Shown: positions 26,218-34,779 of the stretch, piece by piece | How the letters are laid out: the number at the start of each line of letters is the position of its first letter | Position numbering within the stretch: the stretch's first letter is position 1 | From: Clostridia bacterium | GTDB lineage: Bacteria > Bacillota > Clostridia > UBA1381 > UBA9506 | Reading direction: 5' to 3' | Assembly: GCA_017549205.1 (NCBI GenBank) | Contig: JAFYVH010000014.1 | Location: 91,437 to 155,436, forward strand | DNA: 64,000 nt | Position numbers and translations under genes: made by a program | Notes under the pieces: generated by a model | What the model saw: only the letters and a program-made list of their open reading frames with translations | Databases searched by the model: none | Told to the model about the DNA's origin: nothing

Positions 26218-26233
26218 ACTAAAAACACCAAAA

Positions 26234-26262
26234 GCAGAACGAAATATAACGCCTCGTTCTGC
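26234..26262 (-). terminator. Hairpin between nagA and the ceramidase-like gene
   Basis: A 9-bp stem (26234-26242 with 26254-26262) and 11-base loop, followed on the minus strand by a weak U-rich stretch. It could be a leaky terminator or mRNA-stabilising hairpin after nagA. Confidence 0.5.
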
Positions 26263-26277
26263 CTTGTATAATCCTTT

Positions 26278-27450
26278 TTAAATGGCAATTTCCTTGCCGT
26301 CTGCAATAACTGCAGAAACTCTGATGTCATCATCAAAAATGACAATGTCGGCACAGGCACCAACTTTTAAAACGCCCAAATCATCTCTGCCCAGCACTTT
26401 AGCAGGATTCTCTGTCATCAGGCGCACTGCCTCTGAAACAGAAAGACCAACCTTTAAAACCATGGTACGCACCAATCTGTCTGTTGTGGCAACGCTGCCG
26501 GCAAAAGCAGAACGGTCAAGGAGTTTCGCCACGCCATCTTCGATAACGCAGGACATACCTTCACCCTTTCGGCCAATTAAAGATTCCACGCCATCAGGCA
26601 TACCGGCACCCCGCATAGCGTCTGTCACCAGACAGATGCGCTCTGTGCCCAACTGCTTTATAATCAGTTTAAGCAGCGGTGGCGGCAGATGGCAGCCATC
26701 TGCAATCACTTCGGCAATAATATCGTCAGAAAGATAGGTCGCTTCAATCACGCCCAGTTGACGAAAACCGCCACGACGGGTGATGGTGGACATGCTGGAA
26801 TAAAGATGTGTCACCATGCGGCAGCCCGCCTCATAAACAGCCTCGACATCTTCTAAAAGTGCATTGGTGTGTGCAATCGAGGGCAATATGCCGTTTTGGA
26901 CCAAGTGCTTGCAAAACGCCACGCTGCCAGAAAGTTCCGGCGCAAAGCTCCAACGCTTAATGATATGACCATATCTTTCAATAATCGGCTCATATTCTTC
27001 CGGCGTTGGTGCCTTGATATATTCCGGTGGCTGAGCACCGCTTTGGGACAAAGCAAAGTAAGGGCCTTCAAGGTGTGTGCCTACAATGCGGGCATTGGAC
27101 ATTTTTTCATCCATAACCTTTTGCAAGTCTTTTAAAAACTCATGCAAAACCTCGGTTGAGCAGGCTAAGGATGTGGGCAAAATGGTGGTCGTGCCGTGTT
27201 TTAAGTGCAGGTCTGCCGCGCCAATAATAGCCGCAGTTCCCCCGTCCATAAAATCATAACCGCCACCGCCGTGCACATGAATGTCAATGAAACCGGGGGA
27301 CACAAACTGTCCCCCGGCATCAATTTCTTTGTCAAAAGGCAGTTCTTCTTTTGTGATGGCCGTAATTTTGCCCTCTTTAAAATAAAGACTTGCCCCCTCA
27401 TCTATGCACTCTGGCAATAAAAGTTTACCATTTTTGATTTTGGTAACCAT
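26278..27450 (-). CDS. nagA: N-acetylglucosamine-6-phosphate deacetylase
   Basis: Amidohydrolase-superfamily enzyme of about 390 aa that removes acetate from GlcNAc-6-phosphate, giving glucosamine-6-phosphate for NagB. Metal and active-site motifs are present: GFIDIHVHGGGGYDFMD, GTHLEGPYF, PSIAHTNA, MVTHLYSSMS and LVTDAMRGAG. The start may be ATG 27450 or GTG 27459; neither has a strong RBS, and the gene lies directly behind nagB (under 20 bases), so translational coupling is likely. Confidence 0.95.
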   Translation of the reverse strand: MVTKIKNGKLLLPECIDEGASLYFKEGKITAITKEELPFDKEIDAGGQFVSPGFIDIHVHGGGGYDFMDGGTAAIIGAADLHLKHGTTTILPTSLACSTEVLHEFLKDLQKVMDEKMSNARIVGTHLEGPYFALSQSGAQPPEYIKAPTPEEYEPIIERYGHIIKRWSFAPELSGSVAFCKHLVQNGILPSIAHTNALLEDVEAVYEAGCRMVTHLYSSMSTITRRGGFRQLGVIEATYLSDDIIAEVIADGCHLPPPLLKLIIKQLGTERICLVTDAMRGAGMPDGVESLIGRKGEGMSCVIEDGVAKLLDRSAFAGSVATTDRLVRTMVLKVGLSVSEAVRLMTENPAKVLGRDDLGVLKVGACADIVIFDDDIRVSAVIADGKEIAI

Positions 27451-27466
27451 AAACGCCACTCATTTC

Positions 27467-28192
27467 TTACAGTGTGTCACCTGCAGAGTTAGCATCAACA
27501 CACAGATAGATTTCGGGATGTGTTTTTAACAGGGTTGCAGGAACCATGTTGGTTGTGTCGTTTTCCATCATTAATTTGATGGCGTTTGCTTTTGCAGCAT
27601 GGGGCACTGCAGAGATGATAACCTTGCTCTGCATAATGCGATACGGTGTCATGGAGATAGCTTGTGCCGGTACATCTTCAAAACCTGCAAACCAGCCTTC
27701 ACCAACCTGCTGCATACGGCATTTTTCATCTAAGTTTACAACAATGTAGGATTCTTTTGTGTCAAAATCTGCCGGTGGATCGTTAAAAGCGATGTGCGCA
27801 TTTTCACCGATACCGATTAAAGCAACATCAATGGGAGCTTTTTGGATTTCTTCGGTTAAGTAAGCGATGCATTCCTGGGGATGCTCACCATCAACCAAAT
27901 ATGCCTTTTTAGGATTAACAATGTTGATAAAACGCTCTTTTAAGTACTTGCGGAAGCTTGCCGGATGTGTATCGGGCAGACCTACATATTCATCTAAGTG
28001 GAACATTTCAACCTTAGACCAGTCAACATCTTCTTTAACCAGAGTTTCCAAGGTTTCAAACTGAGATGCACCGGTGGATAAAATCAGGCGTGCACTGCCC
28101 TTTTCAGCAATAGCTGCACGCAGTTTTTCTGCAGCCAGTTTGCCTGCAGCTTCGCCTAATTCTTTTGCTGTTGCGCTTTTAATAATTTCCAT
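27467..28192 (-). CDS. nagB: Glucosamine-6-phosphate deaminase
   Basis: Converts glucosamine-6-phosphate to fructose-6-phosphate and ammonia. The 241-aa protein has LSTGASQFETLETLV (sugar-phosphate loop), MFHLDEYVGLPDTHPASFR, GIGENAHIAFNDPP with the catalytic acid/histidine region, and a late AKANAIKLMM. First gene of nagB-nagA-ceramidase. RBS AGGAGG precedes the ATG. A promoter-overlapping dyad upstream (28235-28269) is a probable operator. A divergent AraC-type gene is adjacent. Confidence 0.95.
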   Translation of the reverse strand: MEIIKSATAKELGEAAGKLAAEKLRAAIAEKGSARLILSTGASQFETLETLVKEDVDWSKVEMFHLDEYVGLPDTHPASFRKYLKERFINIVNPKKAYLVDGEHPQECIAYLTEEIQKAPIDVALIGIGENAHIAFNDPPADFDTKESYIVVNLDEKCRMQQVGEGWFAGFEDVPAQAISMTPYRIMQSKVIISAVPHAAKANAIKLMMENDTTNMVPATLLKTHPEIYLCVDANSAGDTL

Positions 28193-28234
28193 TATAAATT
28201 CCTCCTGTATTATAAAATTTAAATTTAATTATGT

Positions 28235-28269
28235 TATAGAATGTATCAGTTTACATCTGATGTTCTATA
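28235..28269. promoter_or_regulatory. Dyad operator overlapping the nagB promoter
   Basis: TATAGAA (28235-28241) and ATCAG (28245-28249) are mirrored by CTGAT (28257-28261) and TTCTATA (28263-28269). On the minus strand it coincides with a plausible promoter: TTGAGA, 17 bases, TAAACT. It is probably a repressor or regulator site for the nag operon. The rest of the 274-base gap to the AraC gene is AT-rich with no other structure. Confidence 0.55.
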
Positions 28270-28466
28270 GTCTCAAATCCTCTTCAATTTTACCATAATT
28301 AGAAGAGAATAACAACTCTATTTTATATAATAAAACAAATTTTAACTAAATTATATAGAAATATTAACTTTTTTCATATTTTATATTCCATTTTTTACTT
28401 TTTTGTGATACAATAGGTGCAGATTCTTTTTTAAAGAATGACAATGTGTGAAAAGGGGGTAACGCT

Positions 28467-29270
28467 ATGGAAACCGCATCTTTATCCAATCAATTATTTG
28501 CCACAGAAATTCACAGTGGCGACAGTTTATCAAACGACCGTCATTTTCACCCTATATATGAATTTTATTATCTATGCAGCGGTGATATCGCTTATTTCAC
28601 AGACGACCGCATCATCACGCTGACAGCCGGAGATTTACTTGTGCTTCCACCCCACACTCTGCACAAAAGTATCCCTCTGGAAAACCCCATAAGAAAGCGA
28701 ATTTTACTCTATGTGGATACCCGTTTTTTGCAAGAGCTGCCCGGTGCTTATTCCCTTTTACCCAAGACATCGGTGGTCTATCATCTGCAGGGGCGGGAAC
28801 AAATTTCACAACTGATTTATAGTCTGAGCCATGAGTATGAAACACAAGGAAACGCCATGATGCTCAAATGTCTGTTTGGCGAGCTTTTAGTCCGTTTGAG
28901 TCGGCAGGCAACCATTGACGTCGCTCCGCCCATTCCCCATGTGACATCAGACCGCATTTTAGAGGTGGTTGCCTATCTTAATGAACAATATGCTCAAGAC
29001 ATCTCTTTATCTAAAACTGCCGAACATTTTTATATGAACCCCTCTTATTTAAGTCGTTTATTTAAGGAAAACACCGGTTTTACTTTTTCAGAATATCTCA
29101 ATAAATATCGAATAAAAAAAGCCGCTGAGCTGCTTTCTGACAAATCGAAAAATGTCACACAAATCGCTCTTTCGGTGGGCTTTAATTCCACTAATCACTT
29201 TTGCAAGATATTTAAGAAAATGATTGGCACCTCTCCCCTTACCTATCGCCGCAAACTACAAGCAGATTAA
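28467..29270 (+). CDS. AraC-family transcriptional regulator with cupin sensor domain
   Basis: A 267-aa regulator. The N-terminal cupin-like domain (about 1-130) has DRHFHPIYEFYYLCSG and LTAGDLLVLPPHTLHK, typical of sugar-sensing AraC proteins. The C-terminal double helix-turn-helix (about 165-265) has AQDISLSKTAEHFYMNPSY, LSRLFKENTGFTFSEYL and VTQIALSVGFNSTNHFCK. The RBS AAGGGGG lies 8 bases before the ATG. It is divergent from nagB and presumably senses an amino sugar or its phosphate. A terminator follows. Confidence 0.92.
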   Translation: METASLSNQLFATEIHSGDSLSNDRHFHPIYEFYYLCSGDIAYFTDDRIITLTAGDLLVLPPHTLHKSIPLENPIRKRILLYVDTRFLQELPGAYSLLPKTSVVYHLQGREQISQLIYSLSHEYETQGNAMMLKCLFGELLVRLSRQATIDVAPPIPHVTSDRILEVVAYLNEQYAQDISLSKTAEHFYMNPSYLSRLFKENTGFTFSEYLNKYRIKKAAELLSDKSKNVTQIALSVGFNSTNHFCKIFKKMIGTSPLTYRRKLQAD

Positions 29271-29286
29271 AATTTGATATAGGAAC

Positions 29287-29323
29287 GAAAAAACGGGCTG
29301 TAGCTTTTGCTACAGCCCGTTTG
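29287..29323. terminator. Bidirectional terminator between AraC gene and ppdK
   Basis: A perfect 14-bp stem (29291-29304 with 29309-29322) with TTTT loop; A-run on the left makes it strongest for ppdK on the minus strand. Confidence 0.88.
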
Positions 29324-29339
29324 AAAATTTACGAATGTT

Positions 29340-31967
29340 TTACTTTGCGTTAATTGCTGCTTGTGCTGCTGCCAAACGCGCGATGGGTACGCGGAAGGGT
29401 GAGCAGGAAACATAGTCAAGACCAATCTTGTGGCAGAATTCAACGCTGGTGGGATCGCCGCCGTGTTCGCCGCAAATACCCACATGCAGATGGGGATTAA
29501 CCGGTTTGCCCAGCTGAATAGCCATTTCCATCAGCTTACCAACGCCTGTCTGATCCAATTTTGCAAAGGGATCGTTTTCGAAAATCTTTGTATCATAGTA
29601 AGCATTTAAGAACTTGCCGGCGTCATCACGGGAGAAACCGTATGTCATCTGTGTTAAGTCGTTTGTACCAAAGCAGAAGAAATCAGCATTAGCAGCAATT
29701 TCATCAGCGGTGAGTGCTGCTCTGGGGATTTCAATCATGGTACCAACTTCATAGGTGAGATTGCTTGATGCTGCTGCAATTTCTGCATCAGCTGTTTCAA
29801 CAACAATATTTTTAACAAACTTCAGCTCTTTCACATCGCCAATCAACGGAATCATGATTTCGGGAGCAACTTTCCAGTCGGAATGCTTTTTCTGCACATT
29901 GATAGCAGCACGGATAACAGCCTTAGTCTGCATTTTGGCAATTTCAGGATAAGTAACAGCCAAGCGGCAGCCACGATGACCCATCATGGGATTGAATTCA
30001 TGGAGAGAATCAATGATGGCTTTAATAGCTTCAACTGTTTTGCCCTGTGCATCAGCCAGTTTTTTAATATCTTCTTCTGTGGTGGGAACAAACTCATGCA
30101 GCGGTGGGTCTAAGAAACGAATGGTAACCGGGTTACCCTCTAAAGCTTCATACAAAGCTTCAAAGTCGCCCTGCTGTACCGGCAGAATCTTATCAAGAGC
30201 CTTTTCTCTTTCTTCAACTGTATCGGAGCAAATCATTTCACGGAAAGCGTCAATTCTGTCGCCCTCAAAGAACATGTGCTCTGTACGGCAAAGACCAATA
30301 CCCTCAGCACCCAGCTCACGAGCTTTTTTAGCATCAGCCGGTGTGTCTGCATTGGTTCTAACCTTTAAGGTTCTGTATTTGTCAGCCCACGCCATAATGC
30401 GACCAAACTCGCCGGAGATAGAAGCATCAACTGTGGGAATTAAACCATCATAGATGCAACCGGTAGAACCATCTAATGACAGGCAATCGCCTTCATGATA
30501 TTCCTTGCCGGCTAAAACAAACTTCTTGTTTTCTTCATCCATAGCGATTTCAGAGCAGCCGGATACACAGCAAGTACCCATACCACGAGCAACAACGGCT
30601 GCGTGAGAGGTCATACCACCACGAACGGTTAAGATACCCTGAGCGGCCTTCATGCCTTCGATATCTTCAGGAGAGGTCTCCAGACGAACCAAAACAACCT
30701 TTTCACCACGAGCTGCCCATTCTTTTGCATCTTCAGCAGTGAATACGATTTTACCGCATGCAGCACCGGGAGAAGCGGCCAGTGCACGACCAACAGGCGC
30801 TGTCTTCTTTAATGCATCAGCATCGAACTGGGGATGCAACAAAGTATCTAAATTTCTGGGGTCAATCATGGCAACTGCCTTTTCCTCAGAAATCATACCC
30901 TCGTCTACTAAATCGCAAGCGATTTTCAAAGCAGCTTTAGCTGTTCTCTTACCATTACGGGTTTGCAGCATGTAGAGCTTTCTGTCCTCAATGGTAAACT
31001 CCATATCCTGCATGTCGCGATAGTGGTCTTCAAGCTTATTGCAGATAGCAATAAATTCATCATAAACTGCAGGCATAACCTCTTTTAACTGGTCAATCTT
31101 CTGCGGTGTACGAACACCTGCAACAACATCTTCTCCCTGTGCGTTCATTAAGAACTCACCCATCAGGTGTTTTTCACCTGTAGCCGGGTCACGAGTGAAG
31201 GCAACACCGGTACCGGAAGTTTCGCCCATGTTACCAAATGCCATCATCTGCACATTAACAGCAGTACCCCAGGAATAAGGAATGTCATTATCACGACGGT
31301 ATACATTTGCACGGGGATTGTCCCATGAACGGAATACAGCCTTAACAGCTTCCATCAACTGTTCCTTCGGGTCTGTGGGGAAATCAGAACCGATTTTTGC
31401 TTTATATTCAGCTTTGAACTGTGTTGCCAGTTCTTTTAAGTCATCAGCTGTCAGGTCAACATCCTGTGTGATGCCCTTAGCTTCTTTCATTTCGTCAATC
31501 AGTTCTTCAAAATATTTCTTGCCGACTTCCATAACAACATCGGAGAACATCTGAATGAAACGACGATAGCAGTCCCAAGCCCAACGGGGATTGCCGGATT
31601 TTTCAGCTAAAACATTAACAACTTCTTCATTTAAACCCAGGTTCAAAATTGTGTCCATCATACCGGGCATAGACGCTCTTGCGCCGGAACGAACGGATAC
31701 CAACAAGGGATTTTCTTTATCACCGAATTTTTTGCCGGTAATCTCTTCCATTTTGCTAATGGCAACCATGATTTCGTTCATAATGCCATCATTGATTTTC
31801 TTGCCATCTTCATAATACTGTGTGCAGGCCTCTGTTGAAATGGTGAAGCCCTGGGGCACCGGCAGACCGAGCTTTGTCATTTCTGCCAGGTTTGCACCTT
31901 TACCGCCCAAAAGGTTCCGCATGGAAGCATCGCCTTCGCTGAATAAATAAACATACTTTTTACTCAT
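29340..31967 (-). CDS. ppdK: Pyruvate, phosphate dikinase
   Basis: Reversibly converts pyruvate, ATP and phosphate to phosphoenolpyruvate, AMP and pyrophosphate; in anaerobes it often runs toward pyruvate to use pyrophosphate. At 875 aa it equals the clostridial enzyme. The N-terminal ATP-grasp domain has FSEGDASMRNLLGGKGANLAEM. The central phosphohistidine domain has GGMTSHAAVVARGMG with the swinging His near residue 455. The C-terminal TIM barrel has GLCRTEHMFF, MGHRGCRLAVTYPEI and the final GICGEHGGDP with a catalytic cysteine. A good sigma-A promoter lies upstream. Confidence 0.97.
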   Translation of the reverse strand: MSKKYVYLFSEGDASMRNLLGGKGANLAEMTKLGLPVPQGFTISTEACTQYYEDGKKINDGIMNEIMVAISKMEEITGKKFGDKENPLLVSVRSGARASMPGMMDTILNLGLNEEVVNVLAEKSGNPRWAWDCYRRFIQMFSDVVMEVGKKYFEELIDEMKEAKGITQDVDLTADDLKELATQFKAEYKAKIGSDFPTDPKEQLMEAVKAVFRSWDNPRANVYRRDNDIPYSWGTAVNVQMMAFGNMGETSGTGVAFTRDPATGEKHLMGEFLMNAQGEDVVAGVRTPQKIDQLKEVMPAVYDEFIAICNKLEDHYRDMQDMEFTIEDRKLYMLQTRNGKRTAKAALKIACDLVDEGMISEEKAVAMIDPRNLDTLLHPQFDADALKKTAPVGRALAASPGAACGKIVFTAEDAKEWAARGEKVVLVRLETSPEDIEGMKAAQGILTVRGGMTSHAAVVARGMGTCCVSGCSEIAMDEENKKFVLAGKEYHEGDCLSLDGSTGCIYDGLIPTVDASISGEFGRIMAWADKYRTLKVRTNADTPADAKKARELGAEGIGLCRTEHMFFEGDRIDAFREMICSDTVEEREKALDKILPVQQGDFEALYEALEGNPVTIRFLDPPLHEFVPTTEEDIKKLADAQGKTVEAIKAIIDSLHEFNPMMGHRGCRLAVTYPEIAKMQTKAVIRAAINVQKKHSDWKVAPEIMIPLIGDVKELKFVKNIVVETADAEIAAASSNLTYEVGTMIEIPRAALTADEIAANADFFCFGTNDLTQMTYGFSRDDAGKFLNAYYDTKIFENDPFAKLDQTGVGKLMEMAIQLGKPVNPHLHVGICGEHGGDPTSVEFCHKIGLDYVSCSPFRVPIARLAAAQAAINAK

Positions 31968-32051
31968 TTGTGTCCCTCCTGTCTAATTTGTGCCGAACGA
32001 TTTGTCCGACGAAGGAATTTCCTAAATTCTTTCTTTTTCTTTATCTAAATC

Positions 32052-32080
32052 ATTTTATCACATAATTCATGAATTGTAAA
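32052..32080 (-). promoter_or_regulatory. Sigma-A promoter of ppdK
   Basis: On the minus strand TTTACA (32080-32075), 17 bases, TAAAAT (32057-32052). About 85 bases of leader follow, including CCTTCG/CGTTCG-type repeats near 32000 of unknown meaning. Confidence 0.65.
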
Positions 32081-32208
32081 TAAAAATTTTTTATTTTTAA
32101 GATTTTATAGCTAAATCCGTGTTTTTCTACAATGATAAACCCCTAATTTTGCATTTGTTATAGAAAAATCCGTTGCCAAAGTTTCCCACGGTAACGGATT
32201 TTAACATC

Positions 32209-32952
32209 TTATAAAACTTTACTCAAAAAGGATTGGGTACGTGGATTTTGCGGATTGTCAAAAATCTCCTGGGGTGTTCCCTCTTCGATAATCTGACCCT
32301 CGTCCATAAAGATAACACGGGTTGCAACCTCACGGGCAAAGCCCATTTCATGTGTTACAACAGCCATGGTCATGCCACTTTCTGCAAGATTTTTCATAAC
32401 ATCAAGCACTTCTCCAACCATTTCGGGGTCGAGTGCTGAAGTGGGCTCATCAAAGAGCATCACATCTGGCTCCATGCAAAGAGAGCGCACAATGGCGACA
32501 CGCTGCTTTTGTCCGCCGGATAATTGGCTGGGATATGCCTCTGCTCGGTCTTCAAGACCAACAAGCTTTAAAAGTTCTCTTGCTTTAGTCTCTGCTTCTT
32601 CAGGGGTCTTTTTCAAAAGTTTAATGGGTGCAATGGTCATATTGCGCAAAACGGTCATGTGAGGAAACAGGTTAAAGTGCTGAAATACCATGCCCATTTT
32701 ACGACGGTAAAGGTTTACATCCAGTTTAGGATTGGTAATATCAACATCCTCAAAGAAAATGTGACCCTTTGTGGGAATTTCAAGCAAGTTAAGTGACCGC
32801 AGCAATGTGGACTTTCCCGAGCCGGAAGGACCAATAACAACAACAACTTCACCTTTTTGAATTTCGACATCAACACCATCTAACGCACGAATAGCGCCGC
32901 CTCTATAATATTTACACAATCCCTCTGTTCTGATGATAACATTATCGTTCAC
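32209..32952 (-). CDS. Polar amino-acid ABC transporter ATPase (GlnQ type)
   Basis: ATP-binding subunit of about 247 aa. Walker [11 protein letters not shown]-loop region [17 protein letters not shown], signature LSGGQKQR, Walker [13 protein letters not shown] and H-loop VVTHEMGFA are all intact. The frame opens at ATG 32973, but that codon precedes an internal AAAGGAGG; GTG at 32952 is 10 bases after it and overlaps the permease stop by 11 bases. It powers uptake through the permease and binding protein encoded just upstream. Specific amino acid unknown. Confidence 0.9.
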   Translation of the reverse strand: MNDNVIIRTEGLCKYYRGGAIRALDGVDVEIQKGEVVVVIGPSGSGKSTLLRSLNLLEIPTKGHIFFEDVDITNPKLDVNLYRRKMGMVFQHFNLFPHMTVLRNMTIAPIKLLKKTPEEAETKARELLKLVGLEDRAEAYPSQLSGGQKQRVAIVRSLCMEPDVMLFDEPTSALDPEMVGEVLDVMKNLAESGMTMAVVTHEMGFAREVATRVIFMDEGQIIEEGTPQEIFDNPQNPRTQSFLSKVL

Positions 32953-33637
32953 TCTTGCGCAGCCTCCTTTCAAAAACAGACAATAGTTTTGTCAAACCCA
33001 TCACCAGCGCCAGATAAACAAGCGCCACCAATAAAATGGGATTAATGTGGTCATAGGTTGTGTTTTTAATCTGGTTTGCGGCCTTTGTAATATCCATAAC
33101 TGCCACATAGCCGGCTACGGAAGTTTCTTTTAAAAGTGCAATCATTTCATTGCCAATGGCCGGCAAGATATTTTTAAAAGCCTGAGGCAAGATGATATAT
33201 TGCATGGTGCGCAGTTTCGAAAAACCCAAAGCACGACCTGCTTCCATCTGACCGGAATCCACAGCCATAATGCCGGAACGAATGGTCTCGGCAACATAGG
33301 CGCCCGAATTGACACCAAAGGTGATGATGGCAACCACCGTGCCATCCTTTGACGAAACAAAAATAATAAAAAATGAAATCAAAAGCTGCACAACCACAGG
33401 CGTGCCACGGATAATCGTTAAATAAATGTTGCAGAGAAAGTCCAGGGGACGCAGTTTTTTATTCCCGTCTGCAAATACTTTGATGACAGCCACAATGGTA
33501 CCGATAACAACACCCAAAGCCAAAGCGCCCAAGGTGATGAGAATTGTTTTTTCAAAGCCTGTGATCAATGTTTTATAGCGATCATCGACAATGAATGTAT
33601 TATAAAGAGTGTTTGTCCATTTGTTAAACCATTCCAT
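32942..33637 (-). CDS. Polar amino-acid ABC transporter permease
   Basis: HisM/GlnP-type permease of 231 aa with five or so membrane segments. The EAA loop is clear: [26 protein letters not shown], preceded by [11 protein letters not shown] (split here into its two recognisable parts). It follows the binding protein gene by about 100 bases and overlaps the ATPase gene, giving the order binding protein-permease-ATPase. Confidence 0.92.
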   Translation of the reverse strand: MEWFNKWTNTLYNTFIVDDRYKTLITGFEKTILITLGALALGVVIGTIVAVIKVFADGNKKLRPLDFLCNIYLTIIRGTPVVVQLLISFFIIFVSSKDGTVVAIITFGVNSGAYVAETIRSGIMAVDSGQMEAGRALGFSKLRTMQYIILPQAFKNILPAIGNEMIALLKETSVAGYVAVMDITKAANQIKNTTYDHINPILLVALVYLALVMGLTKLLSVFERRLRKSER

Positions 33638-33672
33638 AAGCTTTAACCCTTCCGATTACGAGATTCGTTTTG

Positions 33673-33708
33673 AAAAAACGACGCAGTGGAAACCGACTGC
33701 GCCGTTTT
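33673..33708 (-). terminator. Hairpin between binding-protein gene and permease gene
   Basis: A 13-bp stem (33675-33687 with 33696-33708, one G-T pair) and an A-run on the left that reads as U-run on the minus strand. Probably a partial terminator giving more binding protein than permease. Confidence 0.8.
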
Positions 33709-33734
33709 ATAAACTGAATTAATATGTATCAGAC

Positions 33735-34487
33735 TTACTCAGCGTCAAATGCCAGATCATATTCTGCAAAGATAGCAGCCAAAGTGCCGTCTGCCTTTAA
33801 TTCATCCAAAGCCTTGTTGATTTTTTCAACCAGCTCGGTGTTACCCTTCTTGGTAGCAATTGCATAATTTTCTTTTGTTAAAGGCTCATCTAAAACGATG
33901 GTTGCACCGTTTTGCTTGTCAGACAGTGCTTTTGCAACAGCATCGTCAATAACAACAGCCTGTACTTTACCGGTTGTTAAAGCAGAAATAGCTTCAGCGC
34001 CGGTTTTAAAGGACTGGATTGCATATTCGTTATCCAGCAGGTACTGTTCACCGGTTGTGCCTTCCTGGCAGGAAACGGTTTTGCCTTCTAAGTCAGCAGC
34101 AACTTTGATTTCGCTGTCAGCCATAACGATGATAGCCTGAGATGCTTTGTAATAGTCATTGGAAAAGTCCATGTTCTTGCGTCTTTCATCATTTGCTGTG
34201 ATACCGGCAACAGCAACATCATATTTGCCGGTAGCTGCGCCTGTTAAAGCAGCATCAAAATCGATATTGGTGATTTCAAGTTCCATACCCAGTTTTTCAG
34301 CTAAAGCTTTTGCCATGTCTACATCGGCACCAACGATTTCTTCACCTTCTAAATATTCAAAGGGAGGAAATTCAGCGTTTGTAGCCATTGTCAAAACAGC
34401 ATCGCCGCTGCCACCGGAGCAAGCTACCAATACGATTGACAGCATAGCAACCGCCAAGATTAAAGATACAACTTTTGAAATTTTCAT
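33735..34487 (-). CDS. Amino-acid ABC transporter solute-binding lipoprotein (conventional order)
   Basis: SBP_bac_3 lipoprotein of 250 aa. The signal peptide ends in lipobox LVAC (Cys23). Lobe 1 starts TMATNAEFPPFEYLEG, lobe 2 holds AGITANDERRKNMDFS with the arginine that usually binds the ligand carboxylate, and the chain returns to lobe 1 with YAIATKKGNTELVEKINKAL and DGTLAAIFAEYDL at the C terminus. This is the normal segment order of the family and contrasts with the permuted protein at 55309-56118. The ligand is probably a polar amino acid. Confidence 0.93.
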   Translation of the reverse strand: MKISKVVSLILAVAMLSIVLVACSGGSGDAVLTMATNAEFPPFEYLEGEEIVGADVDMAKALAEKLGMELEITNIDFDAALTGAATGKYDVAVAGITANDERRKNMDFSNDYYKASQAIIVMADSEIKVAADLEGKTVSCQEGTTGEQYLLDNEYAIQSFKTGAEAISALTTGKVQAVVIDDAVAKALSDKQNGATIVLDEPLTKENYAIATKKGNTELVEKINKALDELKADGTLAAIFAEYDLAFDAE

Positions 34488-34699
34488 TTTTAGAATCCTC
34501 CTAAAAATTATATTGTTCTGCCACTTATGTGGCGAACATTGACTATATTATATCGTATAATTATGCAATATTCAAGTATAATTTGAAAATTTTTCTTAGG
34601 ATGCTTGTTTTTATAATAAAAACAAACCATAACATGTGCCATTTTCACGGCATCTGTAACGAAATTATTGCCGTATTGTAAACTTTTTATTGAAAGGCT

Positions 34700-34727
34700 T
34701 TGACTTTGATTTTTTTTGTGGTATAAT
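34700..34727 (+). promoter_or_regulatory. Sigma-A promoter of the ClpE-like gene
   Basis: TTGACT (34700-34705), 16 bases, TATAAT (34722-34727). The -35 overlaps a TTTGACTTTGATT stretch that partly resembles a CtsR half-site. The 292-base gap 34488-34779 holds nothing else I can name. Confidence 0.7.
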
Positions 34728-34779
34728 GAACGCATGAAATTAAGGATATTTATTTAATTGGGTATAAAGGATGAATAAC

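Noticed and set aside
29883-30453. Plus-strand frames of up to 155 codons within ppdK
   Set aside because: Shadows caused by codon bias of the strongly conserved ppdK on the other strand.
34697-34716. CtsR operator at the ClpE-like promoter
   Set aside because: Only one TTTGAC half-site is good; the second heptad does not match the required spacing and sequence, so I do not annotate it as an operator.
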